A DNA stretch of 64,000 bases from Staphylococcus americanisciuri (GTDB lineage Bacteria; Bacillota; Bacilli; Staphylococcales; Staphylococcaceae), in NCBI RefSeq assembly GCF_024814435.1, contig NZ_JANUXY010000006.1, positions 62,001-126,000 on the forward strand. The letters run 5' to 3'. The position numbers were made by a program, and so were the translations under genes. Shown in pieces: positions 7,681 through 18,933 of the stretch. The notes under the pieces are model-generated. The model did not search any database, was not told where the DNA came from, and saw only the letters and a program-made list of their open reading frames with translations. The stretch's first letter is position 1; each line of letters starts with the position of its first letter.

Positions 7681-9668
7681 TGTTGAACTTTCCATGGGAT
7701 GAGCTTATCGTAAAAGGTAACTGGATGATTACCGCAGCTCAAATCAGTGCACCGTTCTTAGTAATTGGTGTCATTGCAGCTATTACGTACTTTAAGCTTT
7801 GGGGATATTTATACAGGGAATGGTTCATGTCAGTCGACCACAAGAAGATTGGTTTAATGTACCTAATCTGTGCCGTGTTAATGTTTGTACGTGGTGGTAT
7901 TGATGCAATACTATTACGTATCCAATTAACAGTACCGGACAACCCATTCTTAGAATCAAATCACTATAACGAAATCTTTACAACGCACGCGATTATCATG
8001 ATTATCTTCATGGCAATGCCACTTGTAATTGGTTTAATGAACATTATTATTCCATTACAAATTGGTGCACGTGACGTTGCATTCCCAGTACTAAACAATA
8101 TTAGTTTCTGGTTATTCGTAGCAGGGATGTTGTTATTCAACCTTTCATTCATTATTGGTGGATCACCTGCTGCAGGTTGGACAAACTACGCACCATTAGC
8201 TGGTGAGTTTAGCCCAGGACCAGGTGTTAACTATTATCTTATCGCAATCCAAATTGCAGGTATCGGTACACTTGCTTCTGGTATCAACTTCTTTGTAACA
8301 ATTATGAGATTAAAAACACCAAGCATGACATTTATGCAAATGCCAATGTTTGTTGTAACTACATTTATTACAATGCTGATTATCTTATTAGCATTCCCAG
8401 TGCTTACTGTAGCACTTGCTTTAATGACTACTGATAGAATTTTCGACACTGCATTCTTTACAGTAGCCAATGGTGGTATGCCAATGCTTTGGGCGAACTT
8501 CTTCTGGGTATGGGGGCACCCTGAGGTTTACATTCTTCTTCTTCCAGCATTCGGTATCTACTCAGAAATCATTCCGACATTTGCGCGCAAACGATTATTT
8601 GGTCACCAAAGTATGGTGTGGGCAACTGGCGGTATCGCGTTCTTAAGTTTCTTAGTTTGGGTTCACCATTTCTTTACAATGGGTAATGGTGCATTAGTTA
8701 ACTCATTCTTCTCTATTAGTACAGCGTTAATCTCTGTGCCAACAGGTGTGAAAATCTTTAACTGGTTGTTCACGCTACACAAAGGTCGTATTTCATTTGA
8801 ATCACCAATGTTATTCTCACTTGCGTTTATTCCGAACTTCGTAGTCGGTGGGGTAACAGGTGTTATGTTATCAATGGCATCTACGGACTTCCAATACCAT
8901 AATACGTATTTCTTAGTGGGACACTTCCACTATACAATCGTAGCAGGTGTTGTTTTCGCATGTTTCGCTGCCATGATTTTCTGGTATCCAAAAGCAATGG
9001 GATACAAATTATTCGAGAAACCTAACAAATGGTTCTTCTGGATTTTCTTGATTGGTTTCAATGTGACATTCTTACCACAGTTCATCTTAGGACTTGATGG
9101 TATGCCACGTCGTTTATACAGATACATGCCAGAAGATGGTTGGTTCTTGTTGAACGTTATTTCAACAGTTGGTGCAGCACTAATGTCAATTGCGTTCCTT
9201 ATCTTCGTAGGAAACATTGTCTACAGTCATATCAAAGCGCCACGTGAAGCAACTGGTGATAACTGGGACGGTTTAGGTCGTGGCTTAGAATGGTCTACGG
9301 CATCTGCAATCCCACCTAAGTACAACTTTGCAATTACACCTGATTGGGATGATATTGACACATTTGTTGATATGAAACAACATGGTAGACATTATCTAGA
9401 CAACCACAATTATACGGATATTCATATGCCGAATAATACACATATCGGTTTCTGGATGGGTATATTCTTCTTCATTGGAGGATTCTTCTTAGTATTTGAA
9501 ACAATCCTTCCAGCAATTCTATCATTAGTAGGCATCTGTGGATTAATGATTTGGAGAAGTTTCCAAGAAGACCATGGTTACTACATTCCTGCTAGCGAAG
9601 TTGCTGAAAATGAAGCACGCTTAAGAAAAGCACGTCAGGAAGAAAGGGAGGCTATGAGTCATGAGTAA
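7680..9668 (+). CDS. qoxB: Cytochrome aa3 quinol oxidase subunit I
   Basis: Catalytic subunit of the haem-copper quinol oxidase that reduces O2 to water and pumps protons. It is 662 residues with about 14-15 membrane helices. Visible haem-copper signatures: [10 protein letters not shown] (low-spin haem His), [17 protein letters not shown] (CuB His and the cross-linked Tyr), VHHFFTMG (CuB His pair) and [10 protein letters not shown] (His ligands of both haems). Length fits the QoxB family. The ATG overlaps the qoxA stop, and the qoxC start overlaps its last 8 bases, so translation is probably coupled. Haem for the site depends on CtaB and CtaA, encoded at the far end of this window. Confidence 0.98.
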   Translation: MLNFPWDELIVKGNWMITAAQISAPFLVIGVIAAITYFKLWGYLYREWFMSVDHKKIGLMYLICAVLMFVRGGIDAILLRIQLTVPDNPFLESNHYNEIFTTHAIIMIIFMAMPLVIGLMNIIIPLQIGARDVAFPVLNNISFWLFVAGMLLFNLSFIIGGSPAAGWTNYAPLAGEFSPGPGVNYYLIAIQIAGIGTLASGINFFVTIMRLKTPSMTFMQMPMFVVTTFITMLIILLAFPVLTVALALMTTDRIFDTAFFTVANGGMPMLWANFFWVWGHPEVYILLLPAFGIYSEIIPTFARKRLFGHQSMVWATGGIAFLSFLVWVHHFFTMGNGALVNSFFSISTALISVPTGVKIFNWLFTLHKGRISFESPMLFSLAFIPNFVVGGVTGVMLSMASTDFQYHNTYFLVGHFHYTIVAGVVFACFAAMIFWYPKAMGYKLFEKPNKWFFWIFLIGFNVTFLPQFILGLDGMPRRLYRYMPEDGWFLLNVISTVGAALMSIAFLIFVGNIVYSHIKAPREATGDNWDGLGRGLEWSTASAIPPKYNFAITPDWDDIDTFVDMKQHGRHYLDNHNYTDIHMPNNTHIGFWMGIFFFIGGFFLVFETILPAILSLVGICGLMIWRSFQEDHGYYIPASEVAENEARLRKARQEEREAMSHE

Positions 9669-10269
9669 TCATACAGGCACTACAATTGATTCACGTACGC
9701 ATGAAGGAAATTTAAATAAGCTAGGTTTCTGGATCTTCCTTACAGCTGAATTTGCGCTTTTCGGTACGCTATTCGCAACGCTTTTAATCTTGCAACACGG
9801 TGGTAGCTATGCTGGTATGATGACAACTGAATTGTTTGATTTACCACTTGTATTAGTTATGACATTTTTACTTTTAGCAAGTTCTTATACTTGTGGTATT
9901 GCGATTTATTATATGCGTCAAGAAAAGAAAAATTTACTTCTGATCTGGATGGCAATTACAGTATTATTAGGTATTGGATTCGTTGGATTCGAGATTTTCG
10001 AATTCACGCATTATGCGCATGAAGGTGCGAATCCAACTATCGGATCATACTGGTCAAGTTTCTTTATCTTACTTGGAACACACGGTCTTCACGTATCATT
10101 AGGTATCGTTTGGATCTCTGGTTTATTAATCCAAGTAGCAAAACGTGGATTGAATAAATACAATGCACCGAAGTTATTTATTTCAAGTTTATACTGGCAC
10201 TTCTTAGATGTTGTATGGGTCTTCATCTTCACTGCCGTATATATGATAGGGATGGTGTATAGCGGATGA
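9661..10269 (+). CDS. qoxC: Quinol oxidase subunit III
   Basis: Integral membrane subunit III of the aa3 quinol oxidase, 202 residues with five hydrophobic helices (about 22-45, 60-82, 95-115, 135-158 and 178-200). [12 protein letters not shown] and [19 protein letters not shown] are typical subunit III signatures. It overlaps qoxB by 8 bases and qoxD by 4 (ATGA), which shows tight translational coupling. The subunit stabilises the catalytic core and its proton path. Confidence 0.97.
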   Translation: MSNHTGTTIDSRTHEGNLNKLGFWIFLTAEFALFGTLFATLLILQHGGSYAGMMTTELFDLPLVLVMTFLLLASSYTCGIAIYYMRQEKKNLLLIWMAITVLLGIGFVGFEIFEFTHYAHEGANPTIGSYWSSFFILLGTHGLHVSLGIVWISGLLIQVAKRGLNKYNAPKLFISSLYWHFLDVVWVFIFTAVYMIGMVYSG

Positions 10270-10556
10270 GTACTTTAGTAAAACATACAATAGGCTTTAT
10301 CGCCTCAATTATATTAACTTTACTTGCAGTTTTCGTAACACTTTACACATCGTTAGCGTTAAATGCTAAAATCACAATTATTTTCGGTTTTGCATTTATC
10401 CAAGCATTTTTACAACTCCTTATGTTCATGCACTTAACTGAAGGTAAAGATGGTCGATTACAACTTGCAAAAGTTACTTTCGCCATTATTATTACACTTG
10501 CTACAGTTATCGGTTCATACTGGGTTATGCAAGGTGCACACGGTCACCACATCTAA
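10266..10556 (+). CDS. qoxD: Quinol oxidase subunit IV
   Basis: Small subunit IV of the aa3 quinol oxidase, 96 residues with three membrane helices and the COX4-like segment [19 protein letters not shown]. It is the last gene of the operon, overlaps the qoxC stop by 4 bases, and is followed within 25 bases by a strong terminator. Confidence 0.96.
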   Translation: MSTLVKHTIGFIASIILTLLAVFVTLYTSLALNAKITIIFGFAFIQAFLQLLMFMHLTEGKDGRLQLAKVTFAIIITLATVIGSYWVMQGAHGHHI

Positions 10557-10576
10557 AAAAGATTGGTACCAGCAAC

Positions 10577-10612
10577 GAAAAGGCACATACGCGTCGCGTA
10601 TGTGCCTTTTTC
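10577..10612 (+). terminator. qoxABCD terminator
   Basis: AAAGGCACATACGC and GCGTATGTGCCTTT are perfect 14-base arms around a 3-base loop, followed by TTTC. One of the strongest hairpins in the window. Confidence 0.93.
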
Positions 10613-11042
10613 TATTTTGTGGTTGGGGCTAGGACATTAACAGAAAATGCTATCCAAAGTAAGAAAATGTTGTAAATGGCAGATGTAGAAGTCCACGGTC
10701 AGTTTTTATAGTTATTTACACTAACTATATTTTATAAAATAGTTGATGAGAAGCTTTATAACGTCTATATGCTTGTCCAAGCGTTAGAGAAGTGTTGAGC
10801 AATATGATTGATAATGCTTCAAAGAAACACTGTAGTGAGAAAACATATTAGTCATCGTTCGATTCTATAACCATGCAAATCCATTATTCGTTTATTCGTT
10901 CAACAATTAATACCCCCAGTTTAGCAAAGGGGGTATTAAAGAGATTAATAATAAAATTAAGCTGATCAAACGAACAGGGATATAGAAATCTTTAAAAAAT
11001 GAGCAATCTATATCATTCCCAGTTGTCATACTTTAATGTGAA
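10613..11042. other. Intergenic region between qoxD and folD
   Basis: About 430 bases without a credible gene. A partial copy of the staphylococcal GGGGCTAGGACAT-type repeat starts near 10625. ATACCCCC (10911-10918) and GGGGGTAT (10928-10935) form a hairpin that could end folD transcription on the minus strand, although its T-run is weak. Both qox and folD point into this region. Confidence 0.5.
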
Positions 11043-11900
11043 TTATTCTAATCCACGGCGCATTTTTTCAGCAATTAATGTGTTGTTGAGTACCATTGTA
11101 ATTGTCATTGGTCCCACACCGCCAGGAACAGGTGTAATGGCACCGGCAATTTCTTTAACTGCTTCGTAATCGACGTCACCTTTTAATTTACCGTTCTCAT
11201 CTGGGGTATTCCCAACATCAATGACAACAGCGCCTTCTTTCACATCATCTTTTGTTACCATACCTGGGCGTCCAACAGCACTGACGATGACATCCGCATT
11301 TATCAAGTGGTCATGGATATTTTGACTGCGTGAGTGCAACACGGTCACTGTTGCATTTTGCTGTGTTAATAGTTTGGCAACAGGTTGTCCAACAATATGA
11401 CTGCGCCCAATGACTACTGCATTTTTTCCTTCTAGATTGATTTCAGCGTGTTTTAAGAGCTCCATAACGCCAAGTGGTGTACAAGGGATAAGTTTTGCTT
11501 CGTCTAAATACAGACGTCCAATATTGATTGGATGGAAGCCGTCTACATCCTTTGCTGGATCGATGGCATCTAATACCTTTTGTTCGTTGACTTGTTTTGG
11601 TAGAGGTACTTGAACCAAAATACCACTGACACTTTCATCGTTGTTTAAACGGTCTAATTCTTTTAATACTTCTTCTTCAGACGTTGATTCATCTAGGTGA
11701 ATGACTTCTGAAATCATGCCAATTTTCTCTGCTGCTTTTTTCTTAGAACGGACGTAACTTTGACTTGCGCCATCATTACCGACTAAAATTACAGACAATT
11801 TCGGTGTAAACCCTTTTTCTTTTAAAGCTTCAACCTCATCTTGTAGTCCTTGGCGATAATCTTTCGCAATTTGTTTCCCATCTAAAATTTTTGTACTCAT
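11043..11900 (-). CDS. folD: Bifunctional methylenetetrahydrofolate dehydrogenase/cyclohydrolase
   Basis: Interconverts 5,10-methylene-, methenyl- and 10-formyl-tetrahydrofolate with NADP, giving the 10-formyl-THF used by PurN and PurH in the adjacent operon. It has 285 residues, the normal FolD length. Motifs: [17 protein letters not shown] with the catalytic Lys, [22 protein letters not shown] (NADP fold) and the C-terminal [24 protein letters not shown] lies upstream of the ATG. It is divergent from purE and shares the region with PurR-box half sites, so it may be co-regulated with purine synthesis. Confidence 0.97.
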   Translation of the reverse strand: MSTKILDGKQIAKDYRQGLQDEVEALKEKGFTPKLSVILVGNDGASQSYVRSKKKAAEKIGMISEVIHLDESTSEEEVLKELDRLNNDESVSGILVQVPLPKQVNEQKVLDAIDPAKDVDGFHPINIGRLYLDEAKLIPCTPLGVMELLKHAEINLEGKNAVVIGRSHIVGQPVAKLLTQQNATVTVLHSRSQNIHDHLINADVIVSAVGRPGMVTKDDVKEGAVVIDVGNTPDENGKLKGDVDYEAVKEIAGAITPVPGGVGPMTITMVLNNTLIAEKMRRGLE

Positions 11901-11927
11901 GACAAAAAAAGCCTCCTTTGAATAATT

Positions 11928-12014
11928 CGAACTTTATAACTCTATTTTAGCGTTTTGTCGCTAAATAAACGAACAAAACACGAAATATGTTTCATAAATT
12001 ATATATAAAGTTCG
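11928..12014. promoter_or_regulatory. PurR-box half sites between folD and purE
   Basis: CGAAC occurs at 11928-11932 and 11970-11974, and the inverted GTTCG at 12010-12014, each next to A/T-rich bases as in Bacillus and Staphylococcus PurBoxes (consensus core CCGAAC or CGAAC). The last two face each other across 35 bases. PurR binding here is inferred from the family and the gene content. Confidence 0.55.
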
Positions 12015-12023
12015 ATTTTTGCA

Positions 12024-12052
12024 TTGAAAAAAGCATCTACTATTGTTATGCT
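12024..12052 (+). promoter_or_regulatory. Likely sigma-A promoter of the pur operon
   Basis: TTGAAA at 12024-12029 and TATGCT at 12047-12052 are 17 bases apart, ideal spacing. Transcription would start about 55 bases before the purE TTG. The promoter lies immediately after the GTTCG half site at 12010-12014, as expected for repression by PurR. Confidence 0.6.
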
Positions 12053-12111
12053 ATACCTGTAATATACAACTAATACGATTGATATTTCAAATTTTTGAAA
12101 GGGTGTTCATA

Positions 12112-12594
12112 TTGAAAGTAGCTGTCATAATGGGAAGTTCTTCAGATTGGCATATTATGAAAGAAGCCTGTGCCATGTTAGATGCGTTTAAGATTCCATA
12201 CGATAAGCAAGTCGTTTCTGCTCATCGTACACCACATATGATGGTGGACTTTGCGACGCGTGCACGTGACAATGGCTATTCGGCTATAATTGCTGGTGCA
12301 GGAGGGGCTGCGCATTTACCAGGAATGGTGGCATCTATGACAACATTGCCGGTCATCGGTGTACCTATTGAGTCCAAAAGTCTAAAAGGGCTTGACTCAT
12401 TGTTATCAATTGTTCAAATGCCAGGTGGTATACCAGTTGCAACAACTGCAATTGGCAAAGCAGGTGCTAAAAATGCTGGAATACTTGCTGCACGTATGAT
12501 TGGAATGACAGATCAAGATGTACAACAGCAATTGAAAGCATATGAAGTGTCATTAGTAGAGAAAGTTGAGGAGATGCAAGATGACTTACGCTAA
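12112..12594 (+). CDS. purE: N5-carboxyaminoimidazole ribonucleotide mutase
   Basis: Class I PurE converts N5-CAIR to CAIR in de novo purine synthesis. The chosen start is TTG at 12112, with GAAAGGG 8 bases upstream; it gives 160 residues beginning [13 protein letters not shown], the family N-terminus. Motifs: GSSSDW (phosphate loop), SAHRTP with the catalytic His, and [14 protein letters not shown]. It is the first gene of an eleven-gene operon, purEKCSQLFMNHD, without internal terminators; its 3' end overlaps purK by 14 bases. Confidence 0.97.
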   Translation: MKVAVIMGSSSDWHIMKEACAMLDAFKIPYDKQVVSAHRTPHMMVDFATRARDNGYSAIIAGAGGAAHLPGMVASMTTLPVIGVPIESKSLKGLDSLLSIVQMPGGIPVATTAIGKAGAKNAGILAARMIGMTDQDVQQQLKAYEVSLVEKVEEMQDDLR

Positions 12595-13708
12595 GTTACG
12601 TATCGGTCAGACGATTGGTATTATCGGTGGCGGACAACTTGGCAAGATGATGGCGCAATCCGCACAAAAGATGGGTTATCGCGTCATTGTTCTCGATCCA
12701 GATGAAACATGTCCATGTCAATATGTTGCACATGAATTTATTCACGCAGCATATGATGATATGGAAGCTTTAAATCAACTTGGTAAGCAAACAGATGTAA
12801 TCACTTATGAGTTTGAAAATATTGATGCACAACAGTTGAAATTATTGACGGAAGCATACAATGTTCCTCAAGGAGACCAAGCGATTACATTGCTTCAAGA
12901 CCGTTTGACAGAAAAAGAAACGCTTCAACAAGCGGGGGTGCAAGTCGTACCATTTCAACAAGTATCTACCGTTGAACAACTTGATGACGTCATTCAGAAC
13001 TTAGGTTATCCATTTATGTTGAAAACAAGGTACGGTGGTTATGATGGTAAAGGACAAATACTCGTGCAATCTCAGCAAGATTTGGAGGAAGCACGATCAC
13101 TTGTAACCGTACAAGAATGTGTAGCAGAACAGTTTTTAACATTGGAACGTGAAGTGTCATTAACTGCGACTGTTGGTCAAAATGGACAGCTCGTGTATTT
13201 TCCACTTCAAGAGAATGAACACCGAGACCAAATACTTTTTAAAACTGTCGTACCTGCACGTGTTGATCGAACAACAGCTGCGAGACAAGAAGTACAGAAG
13301 ATTACGCAAGCGATTCATTTTATCGGAACATTCACGGTTGAGTTTTTTATCGATCAGTCAGGTGAATTGTATGTCAATGAGATTGCCCCAAGACCTCACA
13401 ACTCCGGACACTATTCAATTGAGGCATGTGACTATTCACAATTTGATACGCATATCTTAGCAGTGGCAGGACATGATTTACCGTCTAAGATTACGCTATT
13501 AAAGCCTGCTGTAATGATGAATCTACTCGGCAAAGATTTAGACTTATTAGAAGATAAGTTTAGTAAACATCCTGAATGGCATGTGCATATATATGGCAAA
13601 GAGGTACGCAAACCTGCGCGTAAGATGGGACATATGACATTATTAACAGAAGATATTAACGAAACGGAACAAGCAATGGTGGCATTATTTGAAGGGAGAG
13701 ACATTTAA
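12581..13708 (+). CDS. purK: N5-carboxyaminoimidazole ribonucleotide synthase
   Basis: ATP-grasp enzyme that carboxylates AIR with bicarbonate to give N5-CAIR, the substrate of PurE. It has 375 residues from ATG 12581, which has GAGGAG about 6 bases upstream and lies inside the purE 3' end. Motifs: [12 protein letters not shown] (pre-ATP-grasp fold), [12 protein letters not shown] (ATP-binding) and [18 protein letters not shown] (metal and substrate site). Confidence 0.97.
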   Translation: MTYAKLRIGQTIGIIGGGQLGKMMAQSAQKMGYRVIVLDPDETCPCQYVAHEFIHAAYDDMEALNQLGKQTDVITYEFENIDAQQLKLLTEAYNVPQGDQAITLLQDRLTEKETLQQAGVQVVPFQQVSTVEQLDDVIQNLGYPFMLKTRYGGYDGKGQILVQSQQDLEEARSLVTVQECVAEQFLTLEREVSLTATVGQNGQLVYFPLQENEHRDQILFKTVVPARVDRTTAARQEVQKITQAIHFIGTFTVEFFIDQSGELYVNEIAPRPHNSGHYSIEACDYSQFDTHILAVAGHDLPSKITLLKPAVMMNLLGKDLDLLEDKFSKHPEWHVHIYGKEVRKPARKMGHMTLLTEDINETEQAMVALFEGRDI

Positions 13709-13709
13709 G

Positions 13710-14411
13710 ATGAGTCTTTTATATGAAGGCAAAGCGAAACGTATTTATGATACGGATGAAGAAGGTATTGTACGCATTGAATACAAAGATGAAGTAACTG
13801 CTGGAAATGGTGCAAAAAAAGATAAAATGGCTGGTAAAGGTCGCCTCAATAACCAAATTACAGCACGAATCTTTGATATTTTACATGAACAAGGTGTAGC
13901 AAGTCACTTTGTACGCCAACTTTCAGAAACAGAACAACTTGTTAAAACTGTCGATATTATTCCTCTAGAAGTCGTTGTGCGTAACATTGCAGCAGGCTCT
14001 ATTACGAAACGACTCGGCTTTGAGAAAGGGCATCAGTTTGATCAGCCGCTTGTCGAGTTCTTCTACAAAAACGACGACTTGAATGACCCACTTATTACAG
14101 ACGACCACATCCAACTTTTACACATTGCAACGGCAGATGAAATTCAACAATTGAAAAAGCAAGCATTACAAGTGAATACGGCATTGGTTCAATTGATGGA
14201 TCGAATGGGCTTAGCGCTTGTCGATTTTAAAATTGAATTCGGTAAAGATGCGACGGGCACTATTTTATTAGCAGATGAGATTTCACCTGATACATGTCGT
14301 ATTTGGGATAAAGAAACTCAAGAAAACTTTGACAAAGATGTTTACCGTGAAGATACAGGTTCATTGATTGAAGCATATCAAGCATTTTTAACAAAACTGG
14401 AGGCACTATAA
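13710..14411 (+). CDS. purC: SAICAR synthetase
   Basis: Joins aspartate to CAIR with ATP to make SAICAR. The 233 residues start at ATG 13710, just after GGGAGAG and one base after the purK stop. Signatures: [13 protein letters not shown] (ATP site), [11 protein letters not shown] and LVDFKIEFG, followed by [13 protein letters not shown]. No oddities. Confidence 0.97.
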   Translation: MSLLYEGKAKRIYDTDEEGIVRIEYKDEVTAGNGAKKDKMAGKGRLNNQITARIFDILHEQGVASHFVRQLSETEQLVKTVDIIPLEVVVRNIAAGSITKRLGFEKGHQFDQPLVEFFYKNDDLNDPLITDDHIQLLHIATADEIQQLKKQALQVNTALVQLMDRMGLALVDFKIEFGKDATGTILLADEISPDTCRIWDKETQENFDKDVYREDTGSLIEAYQAFLTKLEAL

Positions 14412-14414
14412 ATT

Positions 14415-14675
14415 ATGAAAACAATTGAATTACACATCACATTACAACCACAAGTATTGGATACACAAGGACAGGCATTAACGCGTGCAGTGCATGATTT
14501 AGGGTATGAGCAAGTAAATGATATTCGTGTAGGTAAAGTATTATACATGACAGTAGATGAAGCGACAGACGAAGCAGTGCACAATGTTGTTACAACGTTA
14601 AGTGAGAAATTGTTTGCAAATACAGTTATTGAAGAATATAGCTATCATGTTTTGGATGAAAAGGAGAATGGATAA
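14415..14675 (+). CDS. purS: Phosphoribosylformylglycinamidine synthase subunit PurS
   Basis: Small structural subunit of the three-part FGAM synthase (PurS-PurQ-PurL) of Gram-positive bacteria, which is thought to help pass ammonia from PurQ to PurL. It has 86 residues and a ferredoxin-like alpha/beta fold with [17 protein letters not shown] and VRVGKV-type ([10 protein letters not shown]) segments. It begins 3 bases after the purC stop and is followed directly by purQ. Confidence 0.95.
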   Translation: MKTIELHITLQPQVLDTQGQALTRAVHDLGYEQVNDIRVGKVLYMTVDEATDEAVHNVVTTLSEKLFANTVIEEYSYHVLDEKENG

Positions 14676-14676
14676 T

Positions 14677-15348
14677 ATGAAATTCGCTGTCCTAAGATTC
14701 CCGGGATCGAACTGCGATAGAGATATGTTTAACGCAGCAATCAAAGCGGGAGTACAAGCAGAATATGTTGATTATCGTGAGACGTCTTTAGCTGGATTTG
14801 ACGGTGTTTTAATTCCAGGTGGCTTTTCATTTGGTGACTACTTACGTTCAGGTGCTGTTGCAGCCGTTGCTCCAATCATCAATGAAGTGAAGCGTTTGGC
14901 AAATGAAGGCAAACCTGTACTAGGTGTTTGTAATGGCTTCCAAATTTTAACAGAAATTGGTTTGTTGCCAGGTGCACTTTTGCATAATAACTCACATCTT
15001 TTTGTAAGTCGCAATGAATCGTTGACAATCGTTAACAATGAAACACCATTTACACAACTATATGACAAGGGTGAGACGGTTGTTTATCCGGTGGCACATG
15101 GTGAAGGTCATTATTATTGTACGGACGAAATCTATGATGCCCTTGTGAAAAACAATCAAATTATATTGAAATATCAAGATAATCCTAATGGTTCACATGA
15201 CGATATTGCGGGCATTGTCAATGAACAGGGTAATGTGTGTGGTATGATGCCGCATCCAGAACGTGCTTTGGAACAAATATTAGGAACAGATAGTGGCGTG
15301 AAGTTATTTGAATCTATGGTGAAAAGTTGGAGGGAACAAAATGCCTAA
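14677..15348 (+). CDS. purQ: Phosphoribosylformylglycinamidine synthase glutaminase subunit PurQ
   Basis: Class I glutamine amidotransferase that releases ammonia for PurL. It has 223 residues from ATG 14677, preceded by AAGGAG. Catalytic Cys85 lies in [10 protein letters not shown]; the His/Glu pair lies in [10 protein letters not shown] near the C-terminus. [10 protein letters not shown] at the N-terminus is typical of PurQ. The last 8 bases overlap purL. Confidence 0.97.
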   Translation: MKFAVLRFPGSNCDRDMFNAAIKAGVQAEYVDYRETSLAGFDGVLIPGGFSFGDYLRSGAVAAVAPIINEVKRLANEGKPVLGVCNGFQILTEIGLLPGALLHNNSHLFVSRNESLTIVNNETPFTQLYDKGETVVYPVAHGEGHYYCTDEIYDALVKNNQIILKYQDNPNGSHDDIAGIVNEQGNVCGMMPHPERALEQILGTDSGVKLFESMVKSWREQNA

Positions 15349-17530
15349 ATTTTTAGAGCCAACTGCTGAAGAAATTAAAGCAGGTAAACTATATCGTGAT
15401 ATGGGACTAAGCGATGCAGAGTTTGACAAAGTAGAAGAGATTTTAGGTAGAGAACCAAATTACACAGAAACAGGTATTTTCTCTGTAATGTGGAGTGAGC
15501 ATTGCTCTTATAAACATTCAAAGCCATTTTTGAAACAATTTCCAACGACAGGTGAACATGTTTTAATGGGACCTGGTGAAGGGGCAGGTGTTGTGGATAT
15601 TGGCGACAATCAAGCTGTAGTCTTCAAAGTAGAGTCGCACAACCACCCTTCAGCGATTGAACCTTATCAAGGCGCTGCGACAGGTGTAGGCGGTATTATT
15701 CGTGACATCGTCTCTATTGGAGCACGTCCAATTAACTTGTTGAATAGTTTGCGCTTCGGTGAGCTAACTGAGAAAACGAATCGTCGCTTATTGCGTGGTG
15801 TCGTTGCAGGTATTGGTGGTTATGGTAACTGTATCGGTATTCCTACAACTGCGGGAGAAATTGAATTTGACGATCGTTATGATGGCAATCCTTTAGTTAA
15901 TGCAATGTGCGTCGGTGTGATTGATCATGACATGATTCAAAAAGGTCTAGCGCAAGGAGTAGGTAACTCAGTTATTTATGTAGGGCTTAAAACAGGTCGT
16001 GACGGTATCCATGGTGCAACATTTGCCTCTGAGGAATTAACAGAGGAAAGCGAAAGTAAACGTCCATCTGTACAAATCGGTGATCCTTTCGTCGGTAAAA
16101 AGTTAATGGAAGCAACACTTGAAGCGATTACGTATGACGAACTTGTCGGTATTCAAGATATGGGTGCTGCTGGTTTAACATCTTCATCATCAGAAATGGC
16201 AGCTAAAGGTGGTAGTGGCATTCATTTACAACTTGAAAAAGTACCAGTGCGTGAACAAGGCATTTCTCCTTATGAAATGATGCTATCAGAAACGCAAGAG
16301 CGCATGTTATTAGTTGTTAAAAAAGGAACAGAACAGAAGTTTTTAGATTTATTCGATAAACATGAATTGGATAGTGCGGTTATTGGAGAAGTAACAGATA
16401 CAGATCGCTTTGTCTTAACGTATGAAGGAGAAGTCTTTGCAGATATTCCTGTCAAACCATTAGACCACGAGGCACCTGTATACGTACTTGAAGGGGAAAG
16501 TTTGAAGCACGATAAACCAGCAAACAATTATGACGATATTGATGTTGAAGATGTGTTTGATCGTTTGTTAACACATCCAACGATTGCTTCAAAACGCTAC
16601 TTATATAGCCAATACGATCAACAAGTCGGTGCGAATACGGTTGTCAAACCAGGTCTGCAAGCATCAGTCGTTCGTGTTGAAGGCACGAATAAAGCAGTTG
16701 CGTCAACAATTGATGGTGAGGCACGATACGTATTTAACGACCCATATGAAGGGGGAAAAATGGTTGTTGCAGAAGCATATCGCAACTTAATCGCAGTGGG
16801 GGCAAAACCACTTGCTATGACGGATTGCTTGAACTATGGCTCTCCTGAGAAGAAACACATCTATCAACAGTTAATCGATTCAACACGTGGTATGGCTGAA
16901 GCGTGTGAGGTTCTTGAAACACCGGTTGTCTCAGGGAACGTATCGCTTTACAACGAAACACGTACATCTTCAATCTTCCCAACGCCAGTTGTCGGAATGG
17001 TTGGTTTAATTGAAGATATCGATTATCTGCGTGATTTCACACCAACAGCTGGCGATAAGTTGTATGTAGTAGGTGAAACAACAGATAGCTTTGGCGGTAG
17101 CCAGATTGAGAAGCTGTTATATGGTGATGTGAACCATGAAACGGAAAAAGTAGACTTGTCACAAGAAGCAACTAAAGGAGAAGCAATTCGTCAAGCAGTT
17201 CGAGAGGGTGTATTGTCACACGTTCAAACTGTTGGTAAAGGTGGTTTGTTAATCACACTTGCACGTATGAGTGCTTTTTATAACTTAGGTTTGGATGCTA
17301 AAGTTGATGTAACCAATGCACAGTTATTTAGTGAAACGCAAGGTCGTTATGTTGTCGCTGTGAAGGAAGGTCAAACATTAACATTAGATAACGCTGTCGA
17401 AATTGGTACATTCACAGCAACAGATGAATTCAAAGTAACTGCTCAAGACACAACTATTCAACGTCGTACATCTGATTTGAAAGTAGCGTGGGAAGGGGCA
17501 ATTGAAGCATGTATGACATCCGTGGATTAA
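15341..17530 (+). CDS. purL: Phosphoribosylformylglycinamidine synthase subunit PurL
   Basis: Synthetase subunit that converts FGAR to FGAM with ATP and ammonia. The 729 residues are the short form without a fused glutaminase, in keeping with separate PurS and PurQ. Motifs: [34 protein letters not shown] (ATP loop), [18 protein letters not shown] and, in the second half, [10 protein letters not shown]. It overlaps purQ by 8 bases and purF by 22, so translation is coupled. Confidence 0.98.
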   Translation: MPKFLEPTAEEIKAGKLYRDMGLSDAEFDKVEEILGREPNYTETGIFSVMWSEHCSYKHSKPFLKQFPTTGEHVLMGPGEGAGVVDIGDNQAVVFKVESHNHPSAIEPYQGAATGVGGIIRDIVSIGARPINLLNSLRFGELTEKTNRRLLRGVVAGIGGYGNCIGIPTTAGEIEFDDRYDGNPLVNAMCVGVIDHDMIQKGLAQGVGNSVIYVGLKTGRDGIHGATFASEELTEESESKRPSVQIGDPFVGKKLMEATLEAITYDELVGIQDMGAAGLTSSSSEMAAKGGSGIHLQLEKVPVREQGISPYEMMLSETQERMLLVVKKGTEQKFLDLFDKHELDSAVIGEVTDTDRFVLTYEGEVFADIPVKPLDHEAPVYVLEGESLKHDKPANNYDDIDVEDVFDRLLTHPTIASKRYLYSQYDQQVGANTVVKPGLQASVVRVEGTNKAVASTIDGEARYVFNDPYEGGKMVVAEAYRNLIAVGAKPLAMTDCLNYGSPEKKHIYQQLIDSTRGMAEACEVLETPVVSGNVSLYNETRTSSIFPTPVVGMVGLIEDIDYLRDFTPTAGDKLYVVGETTDSFGGSQIEKLLYGDVNHETEKVDLSQEATKGEAIRQAVREGVLSHVQTVGKGGLLITLARMSAFYNLGLDAKVDVTNAQLFSETQGRYVVAVKEGQTLTLDNAVEIGTFTATDEFKVTAQDTTIQRRTSDLKVAWEGAIEACMTSVD

Positions 17531-18930
17531 ATGAAGAGTGTGGTGTGTTTGGCATATGGAATCATCCCTATGCCGCACACTTAACATACTTGGCATTGCA
17601 CAGTTTACAACATCGTGGTCAAGAAGGTGCGGGTATCGTATGTTCAAACGGTAAACAACTTTTTGGCGCACGTGGTATGGGGTTGTTAACTGAAGCGATT
17701 TCTGATGAACAATTGAAGTCATTAGAAGGCTATCAAAGTGCGATTGGTCATGTACGTTATGCAACGACAGGAGCTAGTGAAATTTCCAATGTGCAACCAT
17801 TTCTTTTCAAGCATTCTAAAGGGGATTTAGGATTGGCGCATAATGGTAACTTAACCAATGCGCACCAAATTCGCCGTGCTATCGAATCAGAAGGTGGTAT
17901 TTTCCAAACGACAAGTGATTCGGAAGTGCTAGCACATTTGCTTATTAAAGGAAAAGCGAAGAGTATCAAAGCGAATCAAAAAGCGGCGTTAAACCAAGTG
18001 AAAGGGGCTTTCAGTTGTGTCATCTTGAATGAACGACAACTGACAGCAACACGTGATAACTGTGGTGTGCGTCCACTTATGCTAGGTAAAGTAGATGGTG
18101 CATATTGTGTGGCAAGTGAAACATGTGCATTTACGGCAATTGGTGCAGAATACATTCGTGATATTGAGCCAGGAGAATTGATTACGTTCTCTGGTGATAA
18201 TGATGTGGAGTATGATACTTATACACCAGATATTCGTCAACATATGTGTGCGATGGAATACATTTACTTTGCACGTCCGGATTCCGAGTTCCAGAAACAC
18301 TCAATTTATCAAATTCGTAAAGCATTAGGGTGTCAATTGGCAAAAGAAATGGGTGTCGATGCGGATATCGTAATTGGTGTACCGGATTCTTCATTGCAAG
18401 CAGCAAAAGGTTTTTCTGAACAGACGGGTATTCCAAATGAACAAGGCCTATTAAAAAATCGTTATATTGGCCGAACATTCATCACGCCAGATCAAAGTGT
18501 GAGAGAGCGACAAGTACGCATGAAACATTCGCCAATTCGTGATGTTGTTGAAGGAAAGCGTGTTGTTGTTATTGATGATTCCATCGTACGCGGTACAACA
18601 AGTAAATACATCGTCAAAGCATTAAAATCAGCAGGTGCTCGAGAAGTACATATGGGTATCTCATCACCACCATTGAAAAATCCATGTTATTACGGTATTG
18701 ATGTCTCAACCCATGCTGAATTGATGGCTGCACAGCACAGTGTTGAGACGATTCGAGAGATGATTGGTGCAGATACTTTAACGTACTTGTCTGTAGAAGG
18801 TATGCACGATGTATTTAAAGCATACGGTTCAAAAGGAGAATGTAACGCTTGCTTCACAGGACATTATCCAATCGAAATTGTTGATCATTTATTACCAGAA
18901 GTCAAAGAGATGAAAAGAAGAGGAGTGTAG
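17509..18930 (+). CDS. purF: Amidophosphoribosyltransferase, iron-sulphur type
   Basis: Commits PRPP to purine synthesis by making 5-phosphoribosylamine from PRPP and glutamine. It has 473 residues. A 10-residue propeptide ([10 protein letters not shown]) precedes the N-terminal nucleophile Cys11 of the Ntn glutaminase domain ([19 protein letters not shown]). The PRPP loop is [13 protein letters not shown] (352-364). Cys247, Cys393, Cys445 and Cys448 sit where the B. subtilis enzyme binds its [4Fe-4S] cluster, so this is the oxygen-labile class. The S. aureus PurF as I recall it is longer and lacks most of these Cys. The start lies within purL; purM follows after 3 bases. Confidence 0.95.
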   Translation: MYDIRGLNEECGVFGIWNHPYAAHLTYLALHSLQHRGQEGAGIVCSNGKQLFGARGMGLLTEAISDEQLKSLEGYQSAIGHVRYATTGASEISNVQPFLFKHSKGDLGLAHNGNLTNAHQIRRAIESEGGIFQTTSDSEVLAHLLIKGKAKSIKANQKAALNQVKGAFSCVILNERQLTATRDNCGVRPLMLGKVDGAYCVASETCAFTAIGAEYIRDIEPGELITFSGDNDVEYDTYTPDIRQHMCAMEYIYFARPDSEFQKHSIYQIRKALGCQLAKEMGVDADIVIGVPDSSLQAAKGFSEQTGIPNEQGLLKNRYIGRTFITPDQSVRERQVRMKHSPIRDVVEGKRVVVIDDSIVRGTTSKYIVKALKSAGAREVHMGISSPPLKNPCYYGIDVSTHAELMAAQHSVETIREMIGADTLTYLSVEGMHDVFKAYGSKGECNACFTGHYPIEIVDHLLPEVKEMKRRGV

Positions 18931-18933
18931 GCA

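Noticed and set aside
10911-10935. Hairpin ATACCCCC/GGGGGTAT as a firm folD terminator
   Set aside because: It has no clear T-run on either strand and lies over 100 bases from the folD stop, so it is only mentioned in the intergenic entry.
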